Shown here: positions 24,315-32,935 of the stretch, piece by piece | How the letters are laid out: every line of letters begins with the position of its first letter | Position numbering within the stretch: the first letter of the stretch is position 1 | From: JBDRNE01 sp043812935 | GTDB lineage: Bacteria > Omnitrophota > Gorgyraeia > Tantalellales > Tantalellaceae | Direction: 5' to 3' | DNA: 43,756 nt | Assembly (NCBI GenBank): GCA_043812935.1 | Contig: JBDRLO010000017.1 | Location: 1 to 43,756 of the forward strand | The notes under the pieces: generated by a model | The model's database searches: none | What the model saw: the letters and a program-made list of their open reading frames with translations, nothing else | Told to the model about the DNA's origin: nothing | Translations under genes and position numbers: made by a program

Positions 24315-24342
24315 CATATTTTAAATTTCTAAAATATCTGTT

Positions 24343-25026
24343 CTATTTTACAAAATCTTTTTCCTTTTTCTTCGAATTTATTACTTCTCCGCCCTTTTTC
24401 ACAAATTCCGGAAGTATTACAATTTCCACTCTCCTGTTTTTAGCCCGGCCTTCTTCAGTGTTATTTGACGCAACCGGACGGTGCTTACCATACCCTGTCG
24501 CGGATAATTTTGACGAAGGAATACCCTTGCTTTCAAGATAATGTAAAACATTCGTGGATCTGGCAGTCGAAAGCTCCCAATTTGTAGGCCATTTCGAATG
24601 TTTAATGGACACATTATCCGTATGTCCGCTAATCCCGACGTTTTTATCCGGAACTTTTGTTTTTATTACTTTTATTACTTCATTCAATACCGGATATGCT
24701 TCTTTTCTTACTTCAGCTTTCCCGCTGTCAAATAAAATATTATCTGAAAGGATTATCACTAAGCCTCTATCGTCCATTTCTAAAGACATACTCTTATCTT
24801 TGATCTGTTCGTGAAGTGTTCTTTCTAAAATTGATTCAACTTCTTTAAAACGTTCCTGTTCTTTCTGCCTTTCAAGTTCGAGACTGTTAATTTTGGATTT
24901 TAAATCCTGGATTTTCTTTTTATTACGTGGATTTTGTTTATAAAAATTAACCATACAACCTGACGTCATAAAACTTAACACAATAACCGCTGTTATGGCA
25001 GTTAAAAACATCTTTTTGTTCCGCAT
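24343..25026 (-). CDS. OmpA/MotB-domain lipoprotein
   Basis: A 227-residue probable outer-membrane lipoprotein that binds peptidoglycan. The signal sequence (1-23) ends in a relaxed lipobox with Cys24 (MTSGC). A charged coiled-coil (about 33-75) follows, then an OmpA-like domain (about 85-212) with NILFDSGKAEV, GHTDN, ELSTARS and RAKNRRVEI. The domain resembles that of MotB, but there is no MotB channel segment. TAAGGAGG precedes the ATG, and a promoter lies at 25151-25179. Pal, or a structural tether, are the nearest functional parallels; no tol genes are nearby. Confidence 0.85.
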   Translation of the reverse strand: MRNKKMFLTAITAVIVLSFMTSGCMVNFYKQNPRNKKKIQDLKSKINSLELERQKEQERFKEVESILERTLHEQIKDKSMSLEMDDRGLVIILSDNILFDSGKAEVRKEAYPVLNEVIKVIKTKVPDKNVGISGHTDNVSIKHSKWPTNWELSTARSTNVLHYLESKGIPSSKLSATGYGKHRPVASNNTEEGRAKNRRVEIVILPEFVKKGGEVINSKKKEKDFVK

Positions 25027-25061
25027 TTTCCCCTCCTTATTTAGGTATCAGAATGGTAATT

Positions 25062-25133
25062 TTACCATATGAACCCAACACCTAATCCCAAGAACATCCA
25101 TCCAAAGACGAATTTGCCTTTGACGGAAAACAT
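25062..25133 (-). CDS. Possible 23-residue membrane peptide in the leader of the OmpA-like gene
   Basis: An ATG frame of 23 codons begins MFSVKGKF, continues with a hydrophobic Gly-patterned stretch (FGWMFLGLGVG) and ends FIW-stop. It has a basic start and one potential membrane segment with small-residue spacing. It lies just downstream of a good promoter and ~35 nt before the lipoprotein gene. The ribosome site is weak (GGTG), and a frame of this length can arise by chance. Confidence 0.3.
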   Translation of the reverse strand: MFSVKGKFVFGWMFLGLGVGFIW

Positions 25134-25150
25134 AAAATCCAACACCTAAC

Positions 25151-25179
25151 AATATAACATTCGTTTTATTACAAGTCAA
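25151..25179 (-). promoter_or_regulatory. Promoter for the OmpA-like lipoprotein gene
   Basis: Minus-strand TTGACT (25174-25179), 17-nt spacer, TATATT (25151-25156); start near 25144. The -35 box abuts the octamer array at 25179-25225. A direct repeat TTAGGTGTTGG recurs within the leader. Confidence 0.65.
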
Positions 25180-25225
25180 GCTAACCGGTTAATTGGTTAA
25201 TTGGTTAACCAGTTAACCGGTTGGC
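25179..25225. repeat. GGTTARCC octamer array (locus 5)
   Basis: Five regular 8-nt units and a partial sixth on the plus strand (such as GGTTAATT twice, GGTTAACC, AGTTAACC). It begins 2 nt after the purA stop codon in the direction of transcription. Confidence 0.8.
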
Positions 25226-25226
25226 T

Positions 25227-26516
25227 TTACTTTTTCATTGTATAAGCCAATGTCTGTCTGCGGCTTTTTCCCACGGAAACCAACATAATTTCCGTACCAA
25301 TCAATTCTCTTATTCTATCAAGATATTTTCGAGCGTTTTCCGGAAGTTCTTCATATGATTTAACTTCCGAGGTACTTTTTAACCACCCCGGATGCTCTTC
25401 ATACACAGGTTCACACTTATCTAAAAAACCGGGATCAGCCGGAATACTATTGTAAAGCTTGTCTTTATATTTATATGCGGTACAAATATTTATAGTTTCA
25501 AGTTCATCAAGGACATCGAGTTTTGTAACAACAACCTGGTCTATACCATTGATTTCAACGGAATTTTTAACAAGCACACTGTCAAACCACCCGCATCTGC
25601 GGGCTCTTCCGGTAGTAGATCCAAACTCACCTCCTTTTTTGCGTATCTTATCCATAAGAACAGGTTCAAATTCGGTAGGAAAAGGGCCTTCCCCCACTCT
25701 TGTCGTATATGCTTTGACAACACCTATTACCTTATTAATCCGCGACGGACCGATTCCGCCTCCTATACAAGCTCCGCCAGCAGTAGCATTCGAAGACGTT
25801 ACATACGGATATGTTCCATAATCTACATCGAGAAAAGTTCCTTGAGCGCCTTCAAACAAAATAGATTCGCCATTTTTAAGCGCTTTATTTAACAAAAGCG
25901 TGGTATCACAAACAAATCCTTTTAAAAAATCGGCATATTTTAAATATTCCTGAAAAATATCTTCCATAACAAATTTCTCAACTTCATAAATACTGTTAAA
26001 AATAAGGTTTTTTTCATCAATATTGTTTTGAAGTCTTTCTCTGAAATATTCTTTGTCATACAAATCCCCGATACGAATACCAACACGCGAAACTTTGTCC
26101 GCGTAACACGGGCCTATTCCTTTTTTTGTTGTACCGATTTTCCCTTTTTTGAGTTTACTTTCCCTGAACTCGTCAATCTTGCAATGATATGGAAAGATCA
26201 CATGTGCTTTATCGCTTATTTTTAAACGACCGTTTACTTCTATCCCTTGTGATTTTAAAAGTTCAATTTCTTCAATAAGAGCTTTGGGATCAACCACAAC
26301 ACCATGGCCTATAATACAAATCTTACCTTCATGTAAAATTCCGGACGGGATAAGATGCAATACATATTTATTCTCCCCGATAACAACTGTATGCCCCGCG
26401 TTATTCCCTCCCTGATACCTGGCAATATATTGTACTTTTTCCGTAAGAATATCAATTACTTTACCTTTTCCTTCATCGCCCCATTGGGCTCCGACTAATA
26501 CCGTACATTCTCCCAT
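25227..26516 (-). CDS. purA: Adenylosuccinate synthetase
   Basis: Joins IMP and aspartate using GTP in AMP synthesis. The 429-residue protein has the GTP loop QWGDEGKGK (11-19), GGNNAGHT, EGAQGTFLDVDYGTYPYVTSSN and TTGRARRCGWFD, in the usual order and length. AGAAGGG precedes the ATG. Purine genes are otherwise absent around it; the heptamer element 26539-26695 separates it from the upstream gene. Confidence 0.96.
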   Translation of the reverse strand: MGECTVLVGAQWGDEGKGKVIDILTEKVQYIARYQGGNNAGHTVVIGENKYVLHLIPSGILHEGKICIIGHGVVVDPKALIEEIELLKSQGIEVNGRLKISDKAHVIFPYHCKIDEFRESKLKKGKIGTTKKGIGPCYADKVSRVGIRIGDLYDKEYFRERLQNNIDEKNLIFNSIYEVEKFVMEDIFQEYLKYADFLKGFVCDTTLLLNKALKNGESILFEGAQGTFLDVDYGTYPYVTSSNATAGGACIGGGIGPSRINKVIGVVKAYTTRVGEGPFPTEFEPVLMDKIRKKGGEFGSTTGRARRCGWFDSVLVKNSVEINGIDQVVVTKLDVLDELETINICTAYKYKDKLYNSIPADPGFLDKCEPVYEEHPGWLKSTSEVKSYEELPENARKYLDRIRELIGTEIMLVSVGKSRRQTLAYTMKK

Positions 26517-26538
26517 AATAACCCTTCTTTATTTTTCG

Positions 26539-26695
26539 TTTCACGTTGCACGTCACACGTTGCACGTTTTTTTATTTTACCTCTCTCATGCACCACACAG
26601 CTATATAACAAGTTCTTGCCGCATACAAGTACATGGCAAGTTAGTTCTCTCCCCAAAGGGGAGAGAACGTGTTACGTGAAACATGTATCGTGTAA
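26539..26695. repeat. Heptamer-array element 4 with a long hairpin-bearing core
   Basis: Left arm 26539-26566: four NNNCACG units (TTTCACG and TTGCACG among them). Right arm 26668-26695: four CRTGNNN units. The ~100-nt core carries a perfect 10-bp hairpin TTCTCTCCCC/GGGGAGAGAA (26645-26667) and a smaller CTTGCC/GGCAAG stem. The right arm ends about 6 nt from the stop codon of the synthase gene at 26702. Confidence 0.8.
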
Positions 26696-26701
26696 CGCTA
26701 T

Positions 26702-27148
26702 TTACGCCGGATTCATTGTAAATATTTTCTTTGCGATATCCGGATATTTCGCGATAAATAAAAGTTCATCCCTAACCAGAGGTTTTTGAGTATGAACATT
26801 CGCGTATCTTACAAGTTCTAAAATCTTTGTCGCTTCTTTATCATCTTTAAACTTAATTTCTAATTTATTATATACGTTACGGAACCCTTTGATTCCGCTA
26901 TATTCTCCGGCTGTTATATTTCTTCCGGTATCAATTATTTCAGGTTCCCCTCTTCCTAATTCTTCAAAATCATAAAGTTCATAATTCCTTCTGTCCTTAA
27001 GCGCGCCATCAGCATGAATTCCCGATTCATGCGCAAAAGCGTTATCTCCGACACCAACTTGATTAATCGGAATAGGCACTCCAAAAGCATAGGAAGCATA
27101 TTTCGCTATTCTCCATGCCATTTCCAAATTTATTTTTGGATCTAACAC
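26702..27148 (-). CDS. Homocitrate / Re-citrate synthase-like protein, C-terminal part (frameshifted)
   Basis: Continues the synthase of 27142-27966: LDPKINLEMAWRIAKYASYAFG, then the GDNAFAHESGIHADG motif that is conserved in the isopropylmalate/homocitrate synthase family and closes the active site. No LeuA-type leucine-sensing domain follows, so the protein would end after the lid region. The fragment's apparent GTG start lies in a TGTGTG repeat and has no ribosome site. It is best read as the second half of one gene with a 2-nt indel. Confidence 0.85.
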   Translation of the reverse strand: MLDPKINLEMAWRIAKYASYAFGVPIPINQVGVGDNAFAHESGIHADGALKDRRNYELYDFEELGRGEPEIIDTGRNITAGEYSGIKGFRNVYNKLEIKFKDDKEATKILELVRYANVHTQKPLVRDELLFIAKYPDIAKKIFTMNPA

Positions 27149-27966
27149 ACATACTTGGGATTATTAACAAACCCGCTGGAATATTTTAAAGCTAAAATAC
27201 AGCTTACCAAATCCGCGTTCCCTGCTCTTTCACCCATACCATTAACAGTTGTATTTATATATGCGTCAACCCCAGCATCTATTGCCGCTTTCGCTCCCGC
27301 AACACTTACCGCAACAACCATTCCTAAATCGTTATGACAATGCAATTCGATCGGCATTTTAACAATAGACGCGAGCGCGCTGATACGGTCATAAATTGTA
27401 AACGGATCGTCAAACCCCAATGTATCGCAATATCGAAGCCGGTCCGCGCCCGCAGCCTTTGCCGCTTCCGCGAACTCTATAAGATATTTTACATCCGTTC
27501 TTGAAGCATCTTCAGCATTCACACCCACAGCTTTTATCCCATGTTTTTTTGCCAATTTCACAGACCGGACAACTGAATTAATAATATCCTTTTTACCTAT
27601 TTTGCCGGAGAATTTATGATGAATCATCTGTTCTGAGGTTGAAATTGACATATTCAGGTATTTAACATTTGTATATTTCACCGCTTTTTTAACATCGGCC
27701 TCAATGGCTCTAATCCAACCGGAAAGGCGCATAGGCTGAATAACCTTCCTTTGCGCAAGCTCAAGGTTAGCGTTTATATAGTTTATCTCGTGATGCGTAA
27801 AAGGAAAACCAAATTCAGATTGAAAAACACCCATCTTGTTCAGATAAAGATTAACCAGTGTTTTTTGCAATTTAGACAATCCCAATCTGGAAGTTTGAAC
27901 TCCATCTCGGTTAGTAACATCAATAATCCTGATTATATTCTTTTTCTCTATTTTTGTTGATACCAT
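27142..27966 (-). CDS. Homocitrate / isopropylmalate / Re-citrate synthase-like protein, N-terminal part (frameshifted)
   Basis: DRE-TIM metallolyase family: acetyl-CoA is condensed with a 2-oxoacid. The barrel shows the altered start motif DVTNRDGVQTSR, LHCHNDLGM (metal-binding histidines) and NTTVNGMGERAGNADL. The frame ends at NPKYVC because TATGTGTGTTAG holds three TG units; with two it reads NPKYVLDPKINLE and joins 26702-27148 as a ~420-residue protein. The VTNRDGVQ motif is one I associate with a clostridial/deltaproteobacterial group that includes Re-citrate synthases. LeuA and NifV/lysine-pathway roles remain possible. AAGGAGG precedes the ATG. Confidence 0.85.
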   Translation of the reverse strand: MVSTKIEKKNIIRIIDVTNRDGVQTSRLGLSKLQKTLVNLYLNKMGVFQSEFGFPFTHHEINYINANLELAQRKVIQPMRLSGWIRAIEADVKKAVKYTNVKYLNMSISTSEQMIHHKFSGKIGKKDIINSVVRSVKLAKKHGIKAVGVNAEDASRTDVKYLIEFAEAAKAAGADRLRYCDTLGFDDPFTIYDRISALASIVKMPIELHCHNDLGMVVAVSVAGAKAAIDAGVDAYINTTVNGMGERAGNADLVSCILALKYSSGFVNNPKYVC

Positions 27967-28065
27967 ATTCGCCCTCCTTATGAAACAGCAAACAGCGTTC
28001 AGCCCTGAACATACCGCAACCCATTTAACGGGTTATCATCAACCCTCAAATATTTGCCACCGCCA

Positions 28066-29664
28066 TTATACCATTACTTTAACCTGCTTAACATCGTTAA
28101 TATCTTTTGTCTTTTTAAGCTTTAAAAGCACATCTTTAGGAACTTCACTGTCAACATTTAGCAAGCTAATAGCTTCTCCTGTTTTTTTATCGCGGCCGAA
28201 ACTCATCTCCGCAATGTTAATACCATATTTCCCTAAAAGCATTCCTATCTTTCCAACAACTCCGGGAACATCGTTATTGGAAACAACCAGCATATACCCG
28301 TCAGGAATAGCCTCCACATAATATTTATCCATCTTGATAATACGCGGATCCTTGTTCGCAAAAAGCGTACCCATAATAAAATGCTTCTTCCTGCCGGTGT
28401 CAAATTCAACACTGATAAGATTCGCAAAATCAGTTATTTTTGAAGTCTTTTTTTCCGTAATTCTAATGCTTCTTTCTTTTGCGATAAGCATCGCGTTAAC
28501 ATAATTAACCTGTTCGTCAAGAATAGGATTAAATATTCCTTTCATAAGAGCGCGCGTAACAACATTAACATCCATTTCCGCTATTTCTCCTATGTATTTG
28601 ACTGTAATCGCTTTAATCGGTTCATCTATAAGCTGCGTCTGGATTGAACCTAAACGTTCAGCCAAATTCACATATGGCTGCAATATTTCCATGGCTTCTT
28701 CTTCCATAGCCGGAACATTCGCCGCGTTTCTGAACCCCTTTCCTAACAACGCATCTGAAACCGTACGCGCAATGTCAATAGCCACGTTAACTTGAGCTTC
28801 TTCAGTTGAAGCGCCAAGATGAGGTGTTGTAATAACATTTTCCAAATTAATAACAGGGCTGTTTACCGGCGGCTTTGTCTCTGATTCATACACATCAAGC
28901 GCCGCGCCAAGAACTTTCCCGGATTTTATATTTTTAGCTAAAGCCTGTTCATCAACAATCCCGCCTCTTGCCGCATTAATTATTCGCACGCCTTTTTTCA
29001 TCTTGCCAAAAGCTTTTTCATCTATCAAATGGTTAGTTTCTTTGGTAAGCGGAGTATGAATCGTAATAAAATCAGCGTTTCTAAGTAAATTGTCCAAATC
29101 TGACGGTTCTATGCTTAATGATTTGGCTTTTTCTTCCGAAAGAAACGGGTCAAAAGCTAAGATTTTCATTCCAAAACTAAGAGCGCGTTTTGCAAATTCC
29201 GTTCCAATACGGCCAAGACCAACAATACCTAACGTTTTGCCATAAAGCTCCACACCCATGAATTTCTTTCTGTCCCACCGTCCCTGTTTTACCGAAGAAT
29301 TCGCTTGCGGTATATTCCGGGAAAGCGACAGCATAAGACTAAAAGCGTGTTCTGCGGTCGAAATAGTATTCCCGGCTGGCGCGTTCATTACGATAATACC
29401 TTTTTTTGATGCTTCCGCTACGTCAACATTATCTAACCCCACACCTGCCCGGCCTATAACTTTTAGTTTATCTGCCGCGTGTATTATTTTTTTGGTCACA
29501 GTCGTTCCGCTTCTGACAACTAAAGCATCATATCCTTTAATCTTCTTAATAAGTTCAGCTTCTGAAAGTTTTGACACTTCATCCACCTTAAACTTATTTT
29601 TCTTTAAAATCTCCACTCCCTCTTTTGATAAAGGATCACTTACTAGAACTTTAATTACTGACAT
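28066..29664 (-). CDS. serA: D-3-phosphoglycerate dehydrogenase
   Basis: First step of serine synthesis, oxidising 3-phosphoglycerate to phosphohydroxypyruvate with NAD. The 532-residue protein is the long type: a catalytic/Rossmann unit (1-~315) with GIVGLGRIG (145-153), NAARGGIVDE and PHLGAST, an intervening allosteric substrate-binding domain (~320-450) and a C-terminal ACT domain (~455-530). Serine feedback is likely. CAAGGAG precedes the ATG. The aminotransferase just upstream probably supplies the next step. Confidence 0.96.
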   Translation of the reverse strand: MSVIKVLVSDPLSKEGVEILKKNKFKVDEVSKLSEAELIKKIKGYDALVVRSGTTVTKKIIHAADKLKVIGRAGVGLDNVDVAEASKKGIIVMNAPAGNTISTAEHAFSLMLSLSRNIPQANSSVKQGRWDRKKFMGVELYGKTLGIVGLGRIGTEFAKRALSFGMKILAFDPFLSEEKAKSLSIEPSDLDNLLRNADFITIHTPLTKETNHLIDEKAFGKMKKGVRIINAARGGIVDEQALAKNIKSGKVLGAALDVYESETKPPVNSPVINLENVITTPHLGASTEEAQVNVAIDIARTVSDALLGKGFRNAANVPAMEEEAMEILQPYVNLAERLGSIQTQLIDEPIKAITVKYIGEIAEMDVNVVTRALMKGIFNPILDEQVNYVNAMLIAKERSIRITEKKTSKITDFANLISVEFDTGRKKHFIMGTLFANKDPRIIKMDKYYVEAIPDGYMLVVSNNDVPGVVGKIGMLLGKYGINIAEMSFGRDKKTGEAISLLNVDSEVPKDVLLKLKKTKDINDVKQVKVMV

Positions 29665-29738
29665 GACGCCTCTCCTTGCGTTACCCTTAAATCGGAAAAT
29701 CTGTTTTTTGAAATGGTATATTTAAAAAGGTTATAACG

Positions 29739-30869
29739 CTACGGCAATAAAGCCTCTATTTTAGCAACACCACTTCCAAGTTTAATATCGAACCCTAGCT
29801 CTTTCAGGACAATTTCAATCCCGCTAATCGCGGATATTGTATCATAAACATCCATATATCCTAAATGCGCGATTCTAAAAATCTTGCCTTTAAGCTCCGC
29901 CTGGCCTCCGGCAACAGTAATACCCTGTTCATCTCTCATTTTTTTAACAAAAGCAAGTCCATCTACACCTTCCGGGACATTTACGGATGTTACGGCATTT
30001 GACGGATTTTTAGCAAAAATTTTTAACCCCATGGCCTTTACTGCTTCCCGGGTTAATTCCGCCAACCGCGCGTGGCGCTTAATAATATTTTCAACCCCTT
30101 CTTTTAACATCATATCCAAAACCATGTCTAACCCCATGATAAGAGACACAGCCGGGGTCCAAGGAGTATCATCCTTCTTATAAGCTTTAAGCGCAACTTT
30201 CAGATCAAAATAATACTTGGGCAAATCCGACTCTTCAACAAGTTTCTGAGCTTTGGGGCTAATACTCAAAAATGCGAGCCCCGGAGGAAGCATTAATCCT
30301 TTTTGTGAACCGCACACAACAACATCCACTCCCCATTCATCAGTTTTCAATTCATCCGCGCCAAGCCCGCTTATGGCATCAACAACAAGTACAGCATTGG
30401 TATCCGCAACGGTTTTTGCTATTTCCTTAATATCATTCACTACGCCTGTGGAGGTCTCGCATAAGGTGCTGTACACAACTTTTATATCAGGGTTATTTTT
30501 TAACAATTTTTTAATGATAGCAATATCAGCGCTTTCGCCCCAGGTAACGTCATAATCAAATGTTTCTACGCCATAAACTTTGCATATCTCACTAAATCGT
30601 TCGCCAAATTTACCGCCCCTTATAACAAGCGCTTTATCCCCCTTTGACAGCAAATTAACCACGGAAGTTTCCATTGCTCCGCTTCCGCTTGAAGCAAAAA
30701 TCAATACCGGGTTTTCCGTCTGGAACACTTTTTTTATTTTTATATTTATATCTTTTAAAACAGCCTGAAACTGCGGGGTCCCGTGATGAATAATTGTATC
30801 AGCCATTTTTAATAATACTTTTTCAGGAACCGGCGTCGGACCGGGAGACATTAATCTATACTTGTTCAT
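29739..30869 (-). CDS. Class V aminotransferase (serine-pyruvate / alanine-glyoxylate type)
   Basis: PLP-dependent enzyme of 376 residues with SPGPTPVP at the start, SSGSGAMET, the pyridine-nitrogen Asp in VVDAISGLGADE and the PLP lysine Lys190 in CGSQKGLMLPPG. By family it uses serine or alanine with glyoxylate or pyruvate. Its position directly before serA (74-nt gap) argues that it acts as the phosphoserine aminotransferase of this organism, as proposed for similar serA-linked class V enzymes. TAAGGAG precedes the ATG. Confidence 0.88.
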   Translation of the reverse strand: MNKYRLMSPGPTPVPEKVLLKMADTIIHHGTPQFQAVLKDINIKIKKVFQTENPVLIFASSGSGAMETSVVNLLSKGDKALVIRGGKFGERFSEICKVYGVETFDYDVTWGESADIAIIKKLLKNNPDIKVVYSTLCETSTGVVNDIKEIAKTVADTNAVLVVDAISGLGADELKTDEWGVDVVVCGSQKGLMLPPGLAFLSISPKAQKLVEESDLPKYYFDLKVALKAYKKDDTPWTPAVSLIMGLDMVLDMMLKEGVENIIKRHARLAELTREAVKAMGLKIFAKNPSNAVTSVNVPEGVDGLAFVKKMRDEQGITVAGGQAELKGKIFRIAHLGYMDVYDTISAISGIEIVLKELGFDIKLGSGVAKIEALLP

Positions 30870-30924
30870 TAGTATGCTCCTTACTTTATAACTTAGCTAC
30901 TAAAATTAGTTTTTATGTTACTCT

Positions 30925-31512
30925 TTATTTGGAAATTTTTGTTACTACGTGATCAACTATCCCATATTTTTTTGCTTCTTCAGCGCTCATAAAAAAATCT
31001 CTGTCCGTATCAATTTTTATGCGTTCCATAGTCTGTCCTGTATGATTAACCAGGATATTTTCCAGCATTCCTTTCATACGCAGTATTTCCTTAGCCTGGA
31101 TGTGTATATCACTGGCCGCGCCTTGCACCCCGCCCCAAGGTTGGTGGACCATTATTCTGGAATACGGAAGCGCGTACCGTTTACCTTTTGTCCCAGCCGC
31201 GAGTAAAACTGCTCCCATGCTAGCCGCTTGTCCGATACAGTAGGTATTAACATCGGGTTTGACAAACTGCATTGTATCGTATATACACAATCCGCTTGTA
31301 ACGCTTCCTCCCGGCGTATTGATATAAACATTGATATCTTTATCAGGGTCTTCCATCTGCAGATACAAAAGCTCAGCAACAATGATATTCGCGACATTGT
31401 CATCAATGGGAGATCCTATAAAAATTATGCGGTCTTTTAAAAGACGCGAATAAATATCATATGCCCGTTCCAATCTTCCTTCTTTTTCTATCACCATTGG
31501 TATTATGCTCAT
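30925..31512 (-). CDS. clpP: ATP-dependent Clp protease proteolytic subunit
   Basis: The serine peptidase barrel that works with ClpX or ClpA. The 195-residue protein has the triad Ser98 (GQAASMGA), His123 (IMVHQP) and Asp172, in standard spacing. GGGGGG lies 6 nt before the ATG. It follows tig as in many bacteria, but clpX does not follow; a class V aminotransferase does. The octamer array 31532-31579 fills most of the tig-clpP gap. Confidence 0.97.
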   Translation of the reverse strand: MSIIPMVIEKEGRLERAYDIYSRLLKDRIIFIGSPIDDNVANIIVAELLYLQMEDPDKDINVYINTPGGSVTSGLCIYDTMQFVKPDVNTYCIGQAASMGAVLLAAGTKGKRYALPYSRIMVHQPWGGVQGAASDIHIQAKEILRMKGMLENILVNHTGQTMERIKIDTDRDFFMSAEEAKKYGIVDHVVTKISK

Positions 31513-31531
31513 AATGATCCCCCCTTTATTT

Positions 31532-31579
31532 AGTTAGCCGGTTGACCTGTTCGCCAGTTAGCCGGCTATACGGTTTACC
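31532..31579. repeat. GGTTARCC octamer array (locus 6)
   Basis: Six exact 8-nt periods on the plus strand, such as AGTTAGCC (twice), GGTTGACC and GGTTTACC. It lies in the clpP leader, just upstream of the G-rich ribosome site, and about 40 nt from the tig stop codon. Confidence 0.8.
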
Positions 31580-31620
31580 GGTTTTTATCATACATTATTC
31601 GCTAATTTTTTTAAAAAACA

Positions 31621-32895
31621 TTATTTTTTTCCTGTAACTTCCGCTTCTTGCAAAAGAAAATCCAAAGTTTTCTCCTCCCTGAGCTGTTCTTTTAATCCAC
31701 CGATTAGATTGTGTTCTTGATAATACTTTTTTATTTCCTCAAAAGGTTTTTGATAGCTGACGGATAAGGCCTTCAGCCAATTATCAATCTCTTCTTCGGT
31801 TGAATCAATATTCTCATCAGAAGCGATCCTATCCAGAATAAAATAAAGTTTTACTTTATTTTCTGCTTCTTTCTGAAGCTGTTTTTTTAATTTCTCTTTA
31901 TGCTCCTGTATTGTTTCCTTATCAACACCTTTTTGCAATAATTCTTCTTCCGCTCTTTCCATCAAAACTTTCAATTGTCTTTCAACCATAGAAACAGGCA
32001 AATCGAATGAATAATCTTTTAGAAGCGTTCCCATCAACTGGTTTTTCATTCTTATTTTAGAATCAGCTTCTTTTCTTTCCAAAAGCTGTTGTTTAAGTTC
32101 AATCTTCGCGTCTTCAAAAGTATCTTTGCCCATTTTTTTAGCGAATTCATCGTTTAGTTCAGGAAGTTTTTTTTCTTTTGTCTGTTTAATTTCCACTTTA
32201 AATGTTGCTTTTCTGCCAGCGTATTTTTTATCGGGGTAATTCTCCGGCAATGTCACCTCAATATCTTTTTTATCTCCGATTTTCAACCCGCACAGTTCTT
32301 CGCCCATCCCCAAAAGGGAAACTTCTTTTGACGCCTCTATCCACATATTTTCCCGTTTTTTCGCGATAACTTCACCATCAGAAAAAGTTTCCACATTACA
32401 CACCGCAAAATCATCTTTTTTAATCGGCCGGTCAACATCGATAAACTCCGAGTAAATATTCTGAATACGGATTAACGCTTCTTCAACTTCTTTGTCCGTA
32501 ACACTTATTTTTTCAGCAACGACTTTTAATCCTTTATAATTTTTAAGCTTAATTTCAGGACAAGTATCCACTTTTATTTTAAATTTAAATTCTCCCGTAT
32601 CTGCGATATTAACATCCCAGACTTCAGGATAACTTGCCGGGTTTATGCTATGTTTCTCTAGCACCATTTGATACGCCCTGGGAATCAGCCGTTTTTTAAC
32701 TTCATCTGAAGCATCTCCGTTATACATCTTTTTTATAATATCCATCGGAGCTTTCCCCTGCCTAAACCCTTTTATATTAGCAGTTTTTTGGATGTCGGAA
32801 AAAACTTCGTCAAAAATTTCATTTACTTTTTCTTTGGACATTTCTATTTCAAACTGTATAGAAGTCCCATCTAATTTCTTCATTTTACTTTTCAT
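31621..32895 (-). CDS. tig: Trigger factor
   Basis: Ribosome-bound chaperone and peptidyl-prolyl isomerase for nascent chains. The 424-residue protein shows the ribosome-binding domain with the GFRQGKAP signature (42-49), the FKBP-like domain (about 150-235) and the long helical C-terminal domain. The ribosome site is weak, so the second ATG (MKKLDGTS, four codons on) is a possible start. It sits between hpf and clpP. Confidence 0.95.
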   Translation of the reverse strand: MKSKMKKLDGTSIQFEIEMSKEKVNEIFDEVFSDIQKTANIKGFRQGKAPMDIIKKMYNGDASDEVKKRLIPRAYQMVLEKHSINPASYPEVWDVNIADTGEFKFKIKVDTCPEIKLKNYKGLKVVAEKISVTDKEVEEALIRIQNIYSEFIDVDRPIKKDDFAVCNVETFSDGEVIAKKRENMWIEASKEVSLLGMGEELCGLKIGDKKDIEVTLPENYPDKKYAGRKATFKVEIKQTKEKKLPELNDEFAKKMGKDTFEDAKIELKQQLLERKEADSKIRMKNQLMGTLLKDYSFDLPVSMVERQLKVLMERAEEELLQKGVDKETIQEHKEKLKKQLQKEAENKVKLYFILDRIASDENIDSTEEEIDNWLKALSVSYQKPFEEIKKYYQEHNLIGGLKEQLREEKTLDFLLQEAEVTGKK

Positions 32896-32935
32896 ATTAA
32901 ACCGCTGCCTTCCTCATTCATTTTTTCGTGTTGTC

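Noticed and set aside
26575..26630. Promoter for purA within heptamer element 4 (TTGTAT/TATATA)
   Set aside because: Spacer of 15 nt and a poor -35 match; not strong enough to list.
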